A stretch of DNA of 64,000 nt from Caballeronia zhejiangensis (GCF_000698575.1 NZ_JFHD01000017.1:62001-126000); one strand, 5' to 3'; shown: positions 18,331 to 26,721, counted from the stretch's first letter. Translations and numbers: made by a program. Notes: generated by a model not told the origin, from the sequence alone.

Positions 18331-19095
18331 ATGACCAACGACGATCCCTTGTCTACGGGCACCATCGATACCACGCCCCTTCCGGAAGACACGAATCCCC
18401 TGCCCCAGCGCCTCGCAGAAGGCGATGGCCTCGGGCTGTGCCAGGCCGTGCTGTTCGACCTCGACGGCACGATCGCCGACACCGCGCCCGACCTCGTCGC
18501 CGCGGTGAACAAGATGCGGCACGATCGCGGCCTCGAAATGCGCCCGCTCGAAACGTTGCGGCCATTCGCGTCGGGGGGCGCGCGCGGTCTGCTCGGCGGC
18601 GCGTTCGAGATCGGGCCGGAGCATCACGACTTCGCGTCGATGCGCGAGGAATTCCTCGCCAATTACGAAGCCGATTTGTGCATCGAGACAACGCTCTTTC
18701 CGGGCATCGCCGAGATACTCGATCAACTCGATGCGCGCGGCGTGCGCTGGGGCATCGTCACGAACAAGGTGACGCGGTTCGCCGCGCCGCTCGTGGCCTT
18801 GCTGGGACTCGACACGCGCGCGGGCTGCCTCGTCTGCGGCGACACGACGCCGCATTCGAAGCCGCATCCGGCACCGCTCCTGCACGCGGCCGAGCTGCTG
18901 GATGTGGCGCCGGAGCGCATCGTCTATGTCGGCGACGATTTGCGCGACGTGCAGGCCGGTTTCGCGGCTGGCATGATCACCGTTGCGGCAGCCTACGGCT
19001 ATTGCGGCGACGATATTCCGCCGCGCCGCTGGCACGCCAATCACGTCGTCGATTCGCCTGAGGAGTTGCAGCATCTGCTGCGTGACATCGCCTGA
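18331..19095 (+). CDS. gph: Phosphoglycolate phosphatase, HAD superfamily
   Basis: It removes phosphate from 2-phosphoglycolate, a by-product of DNA repair and of Rubisco oxygenation. The nucleophile motif VLFDLDGTIADT lies near residue 47, and the later motifs are GIVTNK, KPHP and VGDDLRD. The 254 residues include a roughly 40-residue polar N-terminal extension before the HAD core, so the real start might lie a few codons further in. It is coupled to ubiG and followed by ssrA. Confidence 0.88.
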   Translation: MTNDDPLSTGTIDTTPLPEDTNPLPQRLAEGDGLGLCQAVLFDLDGTIADTAPDLVAAVNKMRHDRGLEMRPLETLRPFASGGARGLLGGAFEIGPEHHDFASMREEFLANYEADLCIETTLFPGIAEILDQLDARGVRWGIVTNKVTRFAAPLVALLGLDTRAGCLVCGDTTPHSKPHPAPLLHAAELLDVAPERIVYVGDDLRDVQAGFAAGMITVAAAYGYCGDDIPPRRWHANHVVDSPEELQHLLRDIA

Positions 19096-19135
19096 CTTGA
19101 AAGTCCCGCGATTCGCCTCATATGGCTTTTCGTGG

Positions 19136-19141
19136 GATAAT
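19136..19141 (+). promoter_or_regulatory. Probable -10 element of ssrA
   Basis: GATAAT lies 13 bp before the mature tmRNA 5' end, between gph and ssrA. The mature end is made by processing, so the gap is consistent. The -35 is weak. Confidence 0.45.
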
Positions 19142-19154
19142 TTCTCTTCCGCTT

Positions 19155-19513
19155 GGGGGCGACCTGGTTTCGACAGGGGTTGTGAAGCGGTCAGGGCATA
19201 CCGAGGACCCGTCACCTCGTTAATCAATGGGAAAAACGTAACTGCAAACGACGATACGTTCGCACTGGCAGCCTAAGGGCTAGCCGTCCTCTCACTAATT
19301 CGCTGACGGGTTAGGGTAGCAATACCACGAGAGGTCATATACGTCAGATAAGCTTTGGTGGCGTCACGACGCCCGAGTCGAAAATCTAGTGAATCGCCGT
19401 AACGCAGCGTGTTCGTCCGCGTCGTTACGGTTAAATCAAATGACAGAACTAAGTATGTAGAACTGGTCGTAGAGCGCTTCTGGACGCGGGTTCGATTCCC
19501 GCCGCCTCCACCA
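19155..19513 (+). ncRNA. ssrA: Transfer-messenger RNA (tmRNA)
   Basis: tmRNA rescues stalled ribosomes and tags the nascent protein for proteolysis. The 5' end GGGGGCGACC pairs with the 3' end CGCCTCC (one G-U) to make the seven-pair acceptor stem. The 3' end carries a T-arm (GGTTCGATTCC) and an encoded CCA. The resume codon GCA at 19244 opens the tag frame ANDDTFALAA, with its stop ending at 19276. That is the usual tag of Burkholderia-type bacteria. The gene is one piece and not permuted. Confidence 0.97.
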
Positions 19514-19527
19514 AAACACCCCCGTGA

Positions 19528-19562
19528 AACCCGCGATCGCGCAAGCATCGCGGGTTTTTCTT
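19528..19562 (+). terminator. Intrinsic terminator of ssrA
   Basis: The arms AACCCGCGAT and ATCGCGGGTT precede a T-rich tract (TTTTTCTTT), 15 bp after the tmRNA CCA end. Confidence 0.85.
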
Positions 19563-19591
19563 TGGCCGCACGGCAGGCACAACGACAGACG

Positions 19592-19618
19592 AAAAAAAGC
19601 CCCGCACGGGGGCGGGGC
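19592..19618 (-). terminator. Minus-strand intrinsic terminator
   Basis: The arms GCCCCGC and GCGGGGC are followed on the minus strand by seven T. It lies about 280 bp downstream of the minus-strand gene at 19896 and would serve that transcript, or insulate ssrA. Confidence 0.75.
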
Positions 19619-19864
19619 AAACATCCTTGAGAGACATAGCGAGGACAGAGACAACCATCGCTACGTCCGAGAGAATAGGCGGCCACGCGCTGCGTTCGTA
19701 TCGGAGCGGTCCGAATGCTGTTGCTTTGTGTCAATGACCAACAGATCGGAAGCCGGTTTACTCAGAAAACTCCGATTCTCGCCGTCCGAGCCTCAGCCTA
19801 TTCTGAAGCTGCACTTCGGAACGTCGGAGGTTTGCGGCGGGCCAGGTGTCATTCCAAGTACCTT

Positions 19865-19892
19865 GGCCTCGCTCCGTGCGAGGTCTTTTTTT
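19865..19892 (+). terminator. Plus-strand intrinsic terminator without an assigned gene
   Basis: An eight-pair stem (GGCCTCGC and GCGAGGTC, one G-T pair) is followed by seven T. The nearest plus-strand gene, ssrA, already has its own terminator 300 bp upstream. Confidence 0.75.
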
Positions 19893-19895
19893 GCC

Positions 19896-20165
19896 TTAGT
19901 TCGAACCGTCCTGCGGACACTTCAGATTGCAGCCGTTCGGATCGCCGTTATCGCCACGGCGGCGCATGGCCGATTTGCCCTGCTGATATTTCGCTGACGG
20001 CGCCGACGCCGCGAACTGCATCTGCGGATGCTCGTTCAAACGGAATTGGTCCTGCAGCACGCCGCCCGGCACGCCCGGCGAGTTCTGGGCAAAGGCGACG
20101 GGAACCATATAGATCGCGCCAGCGACGAGCGCGGCGGAAGAACAAGCAAGCAACGAGAGTTTCAT
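19896..20165 (-). CDS. Small secreted hypothetical protein
   Basis: This is an 89-residue protein with a clear Sec signal (MKLSLLACSSAALVAGAIYM followed by VPVAFAQ, cleavage likely after FAQ). The roughly 60-residue mature part is polar, Asn/Gln/Gly-rich, and ends with two Cys (GCNLKCPQDGSN) that could form a disulfide. I recognise no family. It begins 95 bp downstream of the ModE-like regulator, and a minus-strand terminator lies downstream. An export function is supported only by the signal peptide. Confidence 0.6.
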   Translation of the reverse strand: MKLSLLACSSAALVAGAIYMVPVAFAQNSPGVPGGVLQDQFRLNEHPQMQFAASAPSAKYQQGKSAMRRRGDNGDPNGCNLKCPQDGSN

Positions 20166-20259
20166 GGCAGTGAAGTCGACAGCAAAGCGTTAGGTTAGCT
20201 CAATTCGCCGTCGATGGCAGTTTTGCGTCCGCCCCGCTCTTTTACAGCGTGTTTCCGTT

Positions 20260-21330
20260 TCAGCCGTGCAGGCCTTCGTCGACATCGACGAGCAAGCCGC
20301 AGTGCGCCGGATCGTAGCCCTCCAGATGAGCGACGCTCTCCGTGAAGCCGTCGCTGCGCAAAATACGCAGCACCGACGCAAGCTGCGCCTCGTCGAGCCG
20401 GGCGCGCTCGCACGCGAAGAAGTAATCCTCGTCGATGATCGGGATGAAATCGAGCGCGAAATGATGAGCGGCGGGCTGCACGCCGAAGCCCAAATCGGCC
20501 ATGCCGCTCGCGACGAACGCGGCGATCGCCGAATGCGTGAGCTCGGTGGTCGCGTAGCCGTTGATTTGATCGGGATCGACGCCCACGCTACGCAACGACA
20601 GATCGAGCAGCATGCGCGTGCCCGAACCCGGCTGACGATTGACGAAGCGCACGTCGCCGCGCGCGAGATCGCGCAAGCCGGAAATCTGCTTCGGATTGCC
20701 CTTCGGCAGAAACAGCCCTTGAGTGCGGCGTGTGAGCCGGATGAGCTGATGCCTGTTCCGGTCCAGAAACGGCCGATAAATGTCCGCGCAAGTGGAACGG
20801 AATTCGCCGATCGGCAAGTGAAAGCCCGCCAGTTCGCACTCGCCGCGCGCGAGGGCGCTCACCGCTTCGGCGCTCTCGCGATATTTGATGTCGACCGGCA
20901 CGCGTTGATCGCCCAGCGCGCGCACGAGCGCCGCGACCGCGTAACCGTGCGACGCGTGAATCCGCACCTGGCTGACGCCGCCCGCGAGACGCCGGTTCAG
21001 CTCGATGGCCACATCGTTCGCCACCGCCTGCAACGGCGTTTCGAGCCGCTCGCCGCACACGCGCTGCGCGCGCAACACCGATTCGCCCAGTTCGGACAGC
21101 ACCGAGCCGCGACCGCGCGATTTGGTGATGAGCGCACCGCCCAGCCGCGCTTCGATTTCGCGCAACAAACCCCACGCGTGACGATAGGACAAACCCTTAG
21201 CGCTCGCGGCGTTCGCGATGCTGCCCGTCTGCGCAACGAGCTTCAAAAGCGGCACAACCGCGCTGAGACTGGTTTCCCGGCCATCCGCGTCGCGCAGGAT
21301 CAGCTCCGCGCGGCATTCGACGTCCACCAT
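20260..21330 (-). CDS. ModE-like HTH regulator with periplasmic-binding-protein-like sensor domain (FdsR position)
   Basis: Residues about 15-110 form a ModE/LysR-type winged helix (LKLVAQTGSIANAASAKGLSYRHAWGLLREIE). The rest resembles the molybdate/substrate-binding fold used as a sensor (RFVNRQPGSGTRMLLDLSL). It is divergent from the formate dehydrogenase genes and corresponds in position to fdsR of Cupriavidus, so it probably controls fds in response to formate or molybdate. ATG at 21330 is chosen because AGGGGGA lies 6 bp before it; a GTG two codons earlier would leave no RBS spacing. The length is 356 residues. Confidence 0.8.
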   Translation of the reverse strand: MVDVECRAELILRDADGRETSLSAVVPLLKLVAQTGSIANAASAKGLSYRHAWGLLREIEARLGGALITKSRGRGSVLSELGESVLRAQRVCGERLETPLQAVANDVAIELNRRLAGGVSQVRIHASHGYAVAALVRALGDQRVPVDIKYRESAEAVSALARGECELAGFHLPIGEFRSTCADIYRPFLDRNRHQLIRLTRRTQGLFLPKGNPKQISGLRDLARGDVRFVNRQPGSGTRMLLDLSLRSVGVDPDQINGYATTELTHSAIAAFVASGMADLGFGVQPAAHHFALDFIPIIDEDYFFACERARLDEAQLASVLRILRSDGFTESVAHLEGYDPAHCGLLVDVDEGLHG

Positions 21331-21380
21331 ATGCACTCCCCCTTCCTATTGCCAAGATATATCACGACGCCTATTGTTCT

Positions 21381-21409
21381 TTTACAGGCTCGGCACCCGT
21401 AATTATATC
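21381..21409 (+). promoter_or_regulatory. Candidate fdsG promoter, overlapping the regulator promoter
   Basis: TTTACA (21381-21386), 17 bp and TATATC (21404-21409) match the sigma-70 pattern on the plus strand. The -10 overlaps that of the opposing promoter, so the two polymerases would compete. Confidence 0.5.
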
Positions 21410-21430
21410 CGTCCAAATATGTACCAACAA
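21402..21430 (-). promoter_or_regulatory. Candidate promoter of the ModE-like regulator
   Basis: Read on the minus strand, TTGTTG (21425-21430), 17 bp and a perfect TATAAT (21402-21407) would start transcription near 21395, about 65 nt before the ATG. Confidence 0.6.
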
Positions 21431-21437
21431 AACATAT
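21417..21437. promoter_or_regulatory. Inverted repeat, candidate operator of the fds regulator
   Basis: ATATGT, 9 bp and ACATAT form a LysR-like AT-rich dyad. It covers the -35 of the regulator promoter and lies just after the predicted fdsG start site, so binding could repress the regulator while acting on fds. Confidence 0.4.
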
Positions 21438-21458
21438 GCCGAGTGTTGGAGGAGCCCC

Positions 21459-21947
21459 ATGACACATCCGCAGCTTTCCGCCGCTGCATCCGCTGAAATC
21501 GTGCGTCGCCATGCAGTACAAGGCGCGACGTTGATGACCATTCTTCACGCCATCCAGGACGAAGTCGGCTATGTGCCGGAGACGGCGATCGCGCCGCTCG
21601 CACAAACGCTGTCGCTGTCGCGCGCAGAAGTTCATGGCGTCGTCACGTATTACCATCACTTCCGGTCCGCCCCGCCCGCGCGCGTGACCGTGCAGCTTTG
21701 CCGCGCGGAAGCGTGCCGCAGCATGGGCACGGAAGCGCTGAAGGATCACATCGAAGGACACACGGGTTGCCGCTTCGACAGCGGCCATGCCGAAGAGACC
21801 GAGCTCGAATCCGTGTTCTGCCTCGGTCAATGCGCGCTCTCCCCGGCGATGACGATCAACGGCGAACTGCACGCGCGCGTGACGCCGGCGAAGTTCGACC
21901 GCCTGTATGCAGCGGCGCAGACGAAAGTCGCGGAGGTGACGGCATGA
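21459..21947 (+). CDS. fdsG: NAD-linked formate dehydrogenase, gamma subunit (NuoE-like)
   Basis: This is the [2Fe-2S] subunit of the soluble cytoplasmic formate dehydrogenase, homologous to NuoE of complex I. Four cysteines in the NuoE spacing (Cys81, Cys86, Cys121, Cys125) bind the cluster. The 162 residues match the family. It starts after TTGGAGGAG, an almost ideal ribosome site. Its stop overlaps the fdsB start (ATGA). As first gene of the operon it sets expression of the complex. Confidence 0.93.
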   Translation: MTHPQLSAAASAEIVRRHAVQGATLMTILHAIQDEVGYVPETAIAPLAQTLSLSRAEVHGVVTYYHHFRSAPPARVTVQLCRAEACRSMGTEALKDHIEGHTGCRFDSGHAEETELESVFCLGQCALSPAMTINGELHARVTPAKFDRLYAAAQTKVAEVTA

Positions 21948-23500
21948 CCCGCATCTATGTACCGATCGATTCCGCCGCGCTCGCGCTGGGCGCGGACGCC
22001 GTCGCGCAAGCCATCGCGAGCGAAGCGCTGAAGCGCGGCCTCGACGTCCAACTCGTGCGCAACGGCTCGCGCGGCCTCTTCTATCTCGAACCGCTCGTCG
22101 AGGTCGAGACGCCGGACGGGCGCATCGGCTATTCGAACGTCGACGTGGAAGACGTCGTCTCGCTCTTCGATGCGGGCTTCCACGAAGGCAGCGCGCATGA
22201 AAAGAACGTCGGCATCGTCGATGAGATTCCGTATCTGAAGAACCAGCAGCGTCTGACGTTCGCGCGCATCGGGATTACCGATCCGTTGTCGATCGACGAT
22301 TACGTCGCGCTCGGCGGACTCCATGGCCTGCGCAACGTGCTCGACATGAACGGCGACGCCGTCTGCGCAGCGCTGCTCGATTCCGGCCTGCGCGGACGCG
22401 GCGGCGCGGCGTTCCCGGCGGGCATCAAATGGAAGACCGTGCGCGGCGCGCTGGCGGACCAGAAATACATCGTCTGCAATGCCGACGAAGGCGACTCCGG
22501 CACGTTCTCCGACCGCCTCGTCATGGAAAGCGATCCGTACATGCTGATCGAAGGCATGATCATCGCGGGCGTGGCGGTCGGCGCGACCAAGGGCTACATC
22601 TATGTGCGCAGCGAGTATCCGCATTCGATCGCGACGCTGAACCGTGCGATCGACAAGGCGCGCGACGCGGGCTGGCTCGGCGCGAGCGTGCTCGGCACGT
22701 CGCACGAGTTCGAGCTGTATGTCGCAAAGGGCGCGGGCGCGTACGTGTGCGGCGAGGAAACGGCGCTGCTCGAATCGCTCGAAGGCAAGCGCGGCATCGT
22801 GCGCGCGAAGCCGCCGGTGCCCGCGCTCACGGGTCTGTACGGCAAGCCGACGGTCATCAACAACGTCATCACGCTCGCGACGGTGCCGATCATCTTCGCG
22901 AAGGGCGCGGCCTTCTATCGCGACTTCGGCATGGGCCGTTCGCGCGGCACGCTGCCCTTCCAGATCGCCGGCAACGTGAAGCAAGGCGGACTCGTCGAAC
23001 TCGCGTTCGGCGTGACGCTGCGCGAGCTGATCTATACCTACGGCGACGGCACCGCGAGCGGACGTCCCGCGCGCGCGGTGCAAGTCGGCGGTCCGCTCGG
23101 CACGTATCTGCCGGAAAGCCAGTGGGATATTCCGCTCGATTACGAGGAGTACGCGAAGGTCGGCGCGGTGGTCGGCCACGGCGGGCTCGTCGTTCACGAC
23201 GACACATCGAACCTTGCCGAGCTCGCGCAATACGCGATGCACTTCTGCGCGCTCGAATCGTGCGGCAAGTGCACGCCGTGCCGCATCGGCTCGACGCGCG
23301 GCGAGGAAGTCATCGCGAAGATTCGCGAGGGCGATACGTCGGTGAAGCAGATCACGCTCTTGCGCGAACTGTGCGACACGATGGTGTCCGGCTCGCTCTG
23401 CGCGATGGGCGGCATGACGCCGTTTCCGGTGATGTCCGCGCTCGATCACTTCCCCGAAGATTTCGGCTTGCCCCGCACGCCCGCGCAGAAGGCGGCGTAA
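21944..23500 (+). CDS. fdsB: NAD-linked formate dehydrogenase, beta subunit (NuoF-like, FMN and NAD binding)
   Basis: This subunit passes electrons from the Fe-S chain through FMN to NAD+. The first ~110 residues are the extra thioredoxin-like domain seen in FdsB. The NuoF core follows, with GLRGRGGAAFPAGIKW for FMN/NADH, and ESCGKCTPCRIGSTRG near the C-terminus binds the N3-type [4Fe-4S] cluster. The length is 518 residues. The start MTRIYVPIDSAALALG overlaps the fdsG stop by 4 bp; longer open sequence upstream lies inside fdsG. Confidence 0.93.
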   Translation: MTRIYVPIDSAALALGADAVAQAIASEALKRGLDVQLVRNGSRGLFYLEPLVEVETPDGRIGYSNVDVEDVVSLFDAGFHEGSAHEKNVGIVDEIPYLKNQQRLTFARIGITDPLSIDDYVALGGLHGLRNVLDMNGDAVCAALLDSGLRGRGGAAFPAGIKWKTVRGALADQKYIVCNADEGDSGTFSDRLVMESDPYMLIEGMIIAGVAVGATKGYIYVRSEYPHSIATLNRAIDKARDAGWLGASVLGTSHEFELYVAKGAGAYVCGEETALLESLEGKRGIVRAKPPVPALTGLYGKPTVINNVITLATVPIIFAKGAAFYRDFGMGRSRGTLPFQIAGNVKQGGLVELAFGVTLRELIYTYGDGTASGRPARAVQVGGPLGTYLPESQWDIPLDYEEYAKVGAVVGHGGLVVHDDTSNLAELAQYAMHFCALESCGKCTPCRIGSTRGEEVIAKIREGDTSVKQITLLRELCDTMVSGSLCAMGGMTPFPVMSALDHFPEDFGLPRTPAQKAA

Positions 23501-23516
23501 AGAAAAGGAGACAAAC

Positions 23517-26438
23517 ATGTCCAACACCATCAACGGCTGCGGCTCCGGCAACTGCGCGTGCAAGAGCGCGGCATCGGTGCAGCGCCGCGATCCGTTCGAC
23601 GAAACCGACTACGGCACGCCGCTGCGTCATGCGGATGTCGACGTGACGCTGGAAATCGACGGCGAAAGCGTCACGGTTCCGGCCGGCACGTCCGTGATGC
23701 GCGCCGCGATCGAAGCCGGCGTCAACGTGCCGAAGCTCTGCGCCACCGATTCGCTCGAACCGTGGGGTTCGTGCCGCCTGTGCCTCGTCGAGATCGAAGG
23801 CAAGCGCGGCTATCCGGCATCGTGCACGACGCCCGTCGAAGCGGGCATGAAAGTACGCACGCAAAGCGACAAGCTGCAATCGCTGCGCAAGAACGTGATG
23901 GAGCTCTATATCTCCGATCACCCGCTCGACTGCCTCACCTGTCCCGCCAACGGCGATTGCGAGTTGCAGGACATGGCGGGCGTCGTCGGCTTGCGCGAAG
24001 TGCGCTATGGCTACGAAGGCGCAAACCATCTGAAGGACAAGAAGGACGAGTCGAACCCGTACTTCACCTACGATCCGTCGAAGTGCATCGTCTGCAATCG
24101 ATGCGTGCGCGCGTGCGAGGAAACGCAAGGCACGTTCGCGTTGACCATCGCCGGACGCGGCTTCGAATCGCGCGTCGCCGCGAGCGAAAACGTGCCGTTC
24201 ATGGAAAGCGAATGCGTGTCGTGCGGCGCGTGCGTCGCCGCGTGCCCGACCGCGACGCTGCAGGAAAAGAGCGTCATCATGCTCGGCCAGGCGGAGCATT
24301 CCGCCATCACGACGTGCGCGTATTGCGGCGTCGGCTGCTCGCTCAAGGCGGAGATGAAGGGCAACACTGTCGTGCGCATGACGCCGAACAAGAACGGCCA
24401 GGCGAACGAAGGCCACGCGTGCGTGAAAGGCCGCTTCGCATGGGGTTACGCGACGCACAAGGACCGCATCAAGAAGCCGATGATCCGCGCGAAGATCACC
24501 GATCCGTGGCGCGAAGTGTCGTGGGACGAAGCGCTCAACTATGCGGCGAGCGAGTTCCGCCGCATTCAGGACAAGTACGGACGCGATTCGATCGGCGGCA
24601 TCACGTCGTCGCGCTGCACGAACGAAGAGACGTATCTCGTGCAGAAGCTCGTGCGGGCGGCGTTCGGCAACAACAACGTCGATACCTGCGCGCGCGTCTG
24701 CCATTCGCCGACCGGTTACGGCCTCAAGACGACGCTCGGCGAATCGGCGGGCACGCAGACGTTCGCATCGGTGGAACAGTCGGATGTGATCATCGTGATC
24801 GGCGCGAATCCAACCGACGGCCATCCCGTCTTCGGCTCGCGGCTGAAGCGCCGCGTGCGTGAAGGCGCGAAGCTGATCGTGATCGATCCGCGCCGCATCG
24901 ATATCGTCGATACGCCGCACGTCAAGGCGCAGTATCACCTGCAATTGCGCCCCGGCACGAACGTCGCGATGGTCAATTCGCTCGCGCACGTGATCGTCAC
25001 GGAAGGCTTGCTGAAGGACGATTTCATCGCCGAGCGCTGCGAGGAGCGCGCGTTCGGCCAATGGCGCGATTTCGTCGCGACGGAAGAGAACTCGCCCGAA
25101 GCGATGGAAAGCGTCACCGGCGTGCCCGCGAAACTGGTTCGCGAAGCCGCGCGCGTGTACGCGACGGGCGGCAACGGCGCGATCTATTACGGCCTCGGCG
25201 TCACGGAGCACGCGCAAGGCTCGACGACGGTCATGGGCATCGCGAACCTCGCGATGGCGACCGGCAATGTCGGCCGTGAAGGCGTCGGCGTGAATCCGCT
25301 GCGCGGCCAGAACAACGTGCAGGGCTCGTGCGACATGGGCTCGTTCCCGCACGAGCTGCCGGGATATCGGCATATCGGCGATGCTGCGACGCGCTCGCTC
25401 TTCGAAGAAGCGTGGGATGTGAAGCTGCAGCCGGAACCCGGCCTGCGCATTCCGAACATGTTCGATGCCGCGATGCACGGCACCTTCATGGGCCTTTATT
25501 GCCAGGGCGAGGACATCGTTCAGTCGGATCCGAACACGCAGCACGTCGCCGATGCGCTGTCGTCGATGGAATGCATCGTCGTGCAGGACATCTTCCTGAA
25601 CGAGACGGCGAAGTACGCGCACGTGCTCTTGCCCGGTTCGACCTTCCTCGAAAAGGACGGCACCTTCACCAACGCCGAGCGCCGCATCTCGCGCGTGCGC
25701 AAGGTGATGCCGCCGCTCGCGGGCTTCTCCGACTGGGAAGTGACCATCAAGCTTTCGCGCGCGCTCGGCTACGAGATGAACTACGCGAACCCGTCCGAGA
25801 TCATGGACGAGATCGCGCGTCTCACGCCGACGTTCCACGGTGTCTCGTACGAACGTCTCGACGAGCTCGGCAGCATCCAGTGGCCGTGCAACGAGCGCGC
25901 GCCGGACGGCACGCCGACCATGCACATCGACGAATTCGTGCGCGGCAAGGGACGCTTCGTCATTACGAAGTTCGTCGCGACGCCGGAAAAGGTCACGCGC
26001 AAATATCCGCTGCTGCTCACGACGGGGCGCATCCTGTCGCAATACAACGTGGGCGCGCAGACGCGTCGTACCGAAAACTCGCAATGGCACGACGAGGATC
26101 GCCTGGAGATCCATCCGGTCGACGCGGAAGATCGCGGCATCAAGATGGACGACTGGGTCGGCATCGAGTCGCGCGCGGGGCAGACCGTGTTGCGCGCGAA
26201 GATCTCGGAGCGCATGCAGCCGGGCGTCGTCTATACGACGTTCCACTTCCCCGAGTCGGGCGCGAACGTCATCACGACGGATTCTTCCGACTGGGCGACG
26301 AACTGTCCGGAGTACAAGGTGACGGCGGTGCAGGTGATGCCGGTCGAGCAGCCGTCGCAATGGCAGAAGGAGTATTCGCGCTTCAACACGCAGCAGCTCG
26401 AACTGCTCAACCTCGCCACGACTTCTTCAGGAAAATAA
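23517..26438 (+). CDS. fdsA: NAD-linked formate dehydrogenase, alpha subunit (molybdenum, catalytic)
   Basis: This catalytic subunit oxidises formate to CO2 at a bis-MGD molybdenum centre. Fe-S motifs appear in order: a plant-type [2Fe-2S] site (GSCRLC), HPLDCLTCPANGDC, two ferredoxin-like sites (CIVCNRCVRAC and CVSCGACVAAC) and the CAYCGVGC site before the Mo domain. The Mo ligand is Cys395 in ARVCHSPTG, a cysteine and not selenocysteine, which fits an oxygen-tolerant enzyme. The 973 residues are typical. AAAGGAGAC precedes the ATG. fdsD follows after 3 bp. Confidence 0.95.
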   Translation: MSNTINGCGSGNCACKSAASVQRRDPFDETDYGTPLRHADVDVTLEIDGESVTVPAGTSVMRAAIEAGVNVPKLCATDSLEPWGSCRLCLVEIEGKRGYPASCTTPVEAGMKVRTQSDKLQSLRKNVMELYISDHPLDCLTCPANGDCELQDMAGVVGLREVRYGYEGANHLKDKKDESNPYFTYDPSKCIVCNRCVRACEETQGTFALTIAGRGFESRVAASENVPFMESECVSCGACVAACPTATLQEKSVIMLGQAEHSAITTCAYCGVGCSLKAEMKGNTVVRMTPNKNGQANEGHACVKGRFAWGYATHKDRIKKPMIRAKITDPWREVSWDEALNYAASEFRRIQDKYGRDSIGGITSSRCTNEETYLVQKLVRAAFGNNNVDTCARVCHSPTGYGLKTTLGESAGTQTFASVEQSDVIIVIGANPTDGHPVFGSRLKRRVREGAKLIVIDPRRIDIVDTPHVKAQYHLQLRPGTNVAMVNSLAHVIVTEGLLKDDFIAERCEERAFGQWRDFVATEENSPEAMESVTGVPAKLVREAARVYATGGNGAIYYGLGVTEHAQGSTTVMGIANLAMATGNVGREGVGVNPLRGQNNVQGSCDMGSFPHELPGYRHIGDAATRSLFEEAWDVKLQPEPGLRIPNMFDAAMHGTFMGLYCQGEDIVQSDPNTQHVADALSSMECIVVQDIFLNETAKYAHVLLPGSTFLEKDGTFTNAERRISRVRKVMPPLAGFSDWEVTIKLSRALGYEMNYANPSEIMDEIARLTPTFHGVSYERLDELGSIQWPCNERAPDGTPTMHIDEFVRGKGRFVITKFVATPEKVTRKYPLLLTTGRILSQYNVGAQTRRTENSQWHDEDRLEIHPVDAEDRGIKMDDWVGIESRAGQTVLRAKISERMQPGVVYTTFHFPESGANVITTDSSDWATNCPEYKVTAVQVMPVEQPSQWQKEYSRFNTQQLELLNLATTSSGK

Positions 26439-26441
26439 GCA

Positions 26442-26687
26442 ATGGATGTCGATAACCTGATCGAGATGGCGAACCGCATCGGCGAATTCTTCGATTCGAT
26501 GCCGGACCGCCCCGAAGCCGTCGATAGCGTCGCGGACCACATCCGCCGGTTCTGGGAGCCGCGCATGCGGCTCGCGATTCTCGCCGCGCTCGACAATCCG
26601 GAAGCGAGCGCGACGATGGAGCCGATCGTGCGCGAGGCGCTCAGTCTGCATCGAATAGATCTGACGCCGAAAGCTGCGACCGCCTGA
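26442..26687 (+). CDS. fdsD: Formate dehydrogenase subunit delta
   Basis: This is the small 81-residue subunit found with soluble NAD-linked formate dehydrogenases. It contains the typical NLIEMANRIGEFFDSMPDR opening and a VADHIRRFWEPRMR segment that recurs in FdsD. It is mostly helical with no cofactor motif. It starts 3 bp after fdsA. In Cupriavidus the accessory gene fdsC lies between fdsA and fdsD; here it is absent. A terminator follows at once, so the operon is fdsG-fdsB-fdsA-fdsD only. Confidence 0.9.
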   Translation: MDVDNLIEMANRIGEFFDSMPDRPEAVDSVADHIRRFWEPRMRLAILAALDNPEASATMEPIVREALSLHRIDLTPKAATA

Positions 26688-26696
26688 AACTCCTCG

Positions 26697-26721
26697 AAGC
26701 CCTGCACCGCAGGGCTTTTTC
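26697..26721 (+). terminator. Intrinsic terminator of the fds operon
   Basis: The arms AAGCCCTGC and GCAGGGCTT are followed by TTTTT, 10 bp after fdsD. It reaches the stop codon of the convergent monooxygenase gene. Confidence 0.9.

Larger units (their letters stand above)
19514..19895. other. Spacer between ssrA and the small secreted protein; two extra terminators, no clear gene
   Basis: No convincing ORF is present. Besides the ssrA terminator, the spacer holds a hairpin with a T-run on the minus strand (19592-19618) and another with a T-run on the plus strand (19865-19892). The plus-strand terminator has no recognised gene in front of it, which raises the possibility of a small RNA around 19810-19892. 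I see neither the 4.5S core GGTCAGGTCCGGAAGGAAGC nor a convincing 6S structure. Confidence 0.5.

Noticed and set aside
19155..19620. tmRNA gene as a possible integration site of a genomic island
   Set aside because: No integrase follows and no repeat of the tmRNA 3' end is visible within the next several kb. The downstream genes look like ordinary chromosome.
19715..20173. 152-codon open frame on the plus strand after ssrA
   Set aside because: It runs through an intrinsic terminator and antisense to the small secreted protein, with Arg- and Ser-rich composition and no family match.
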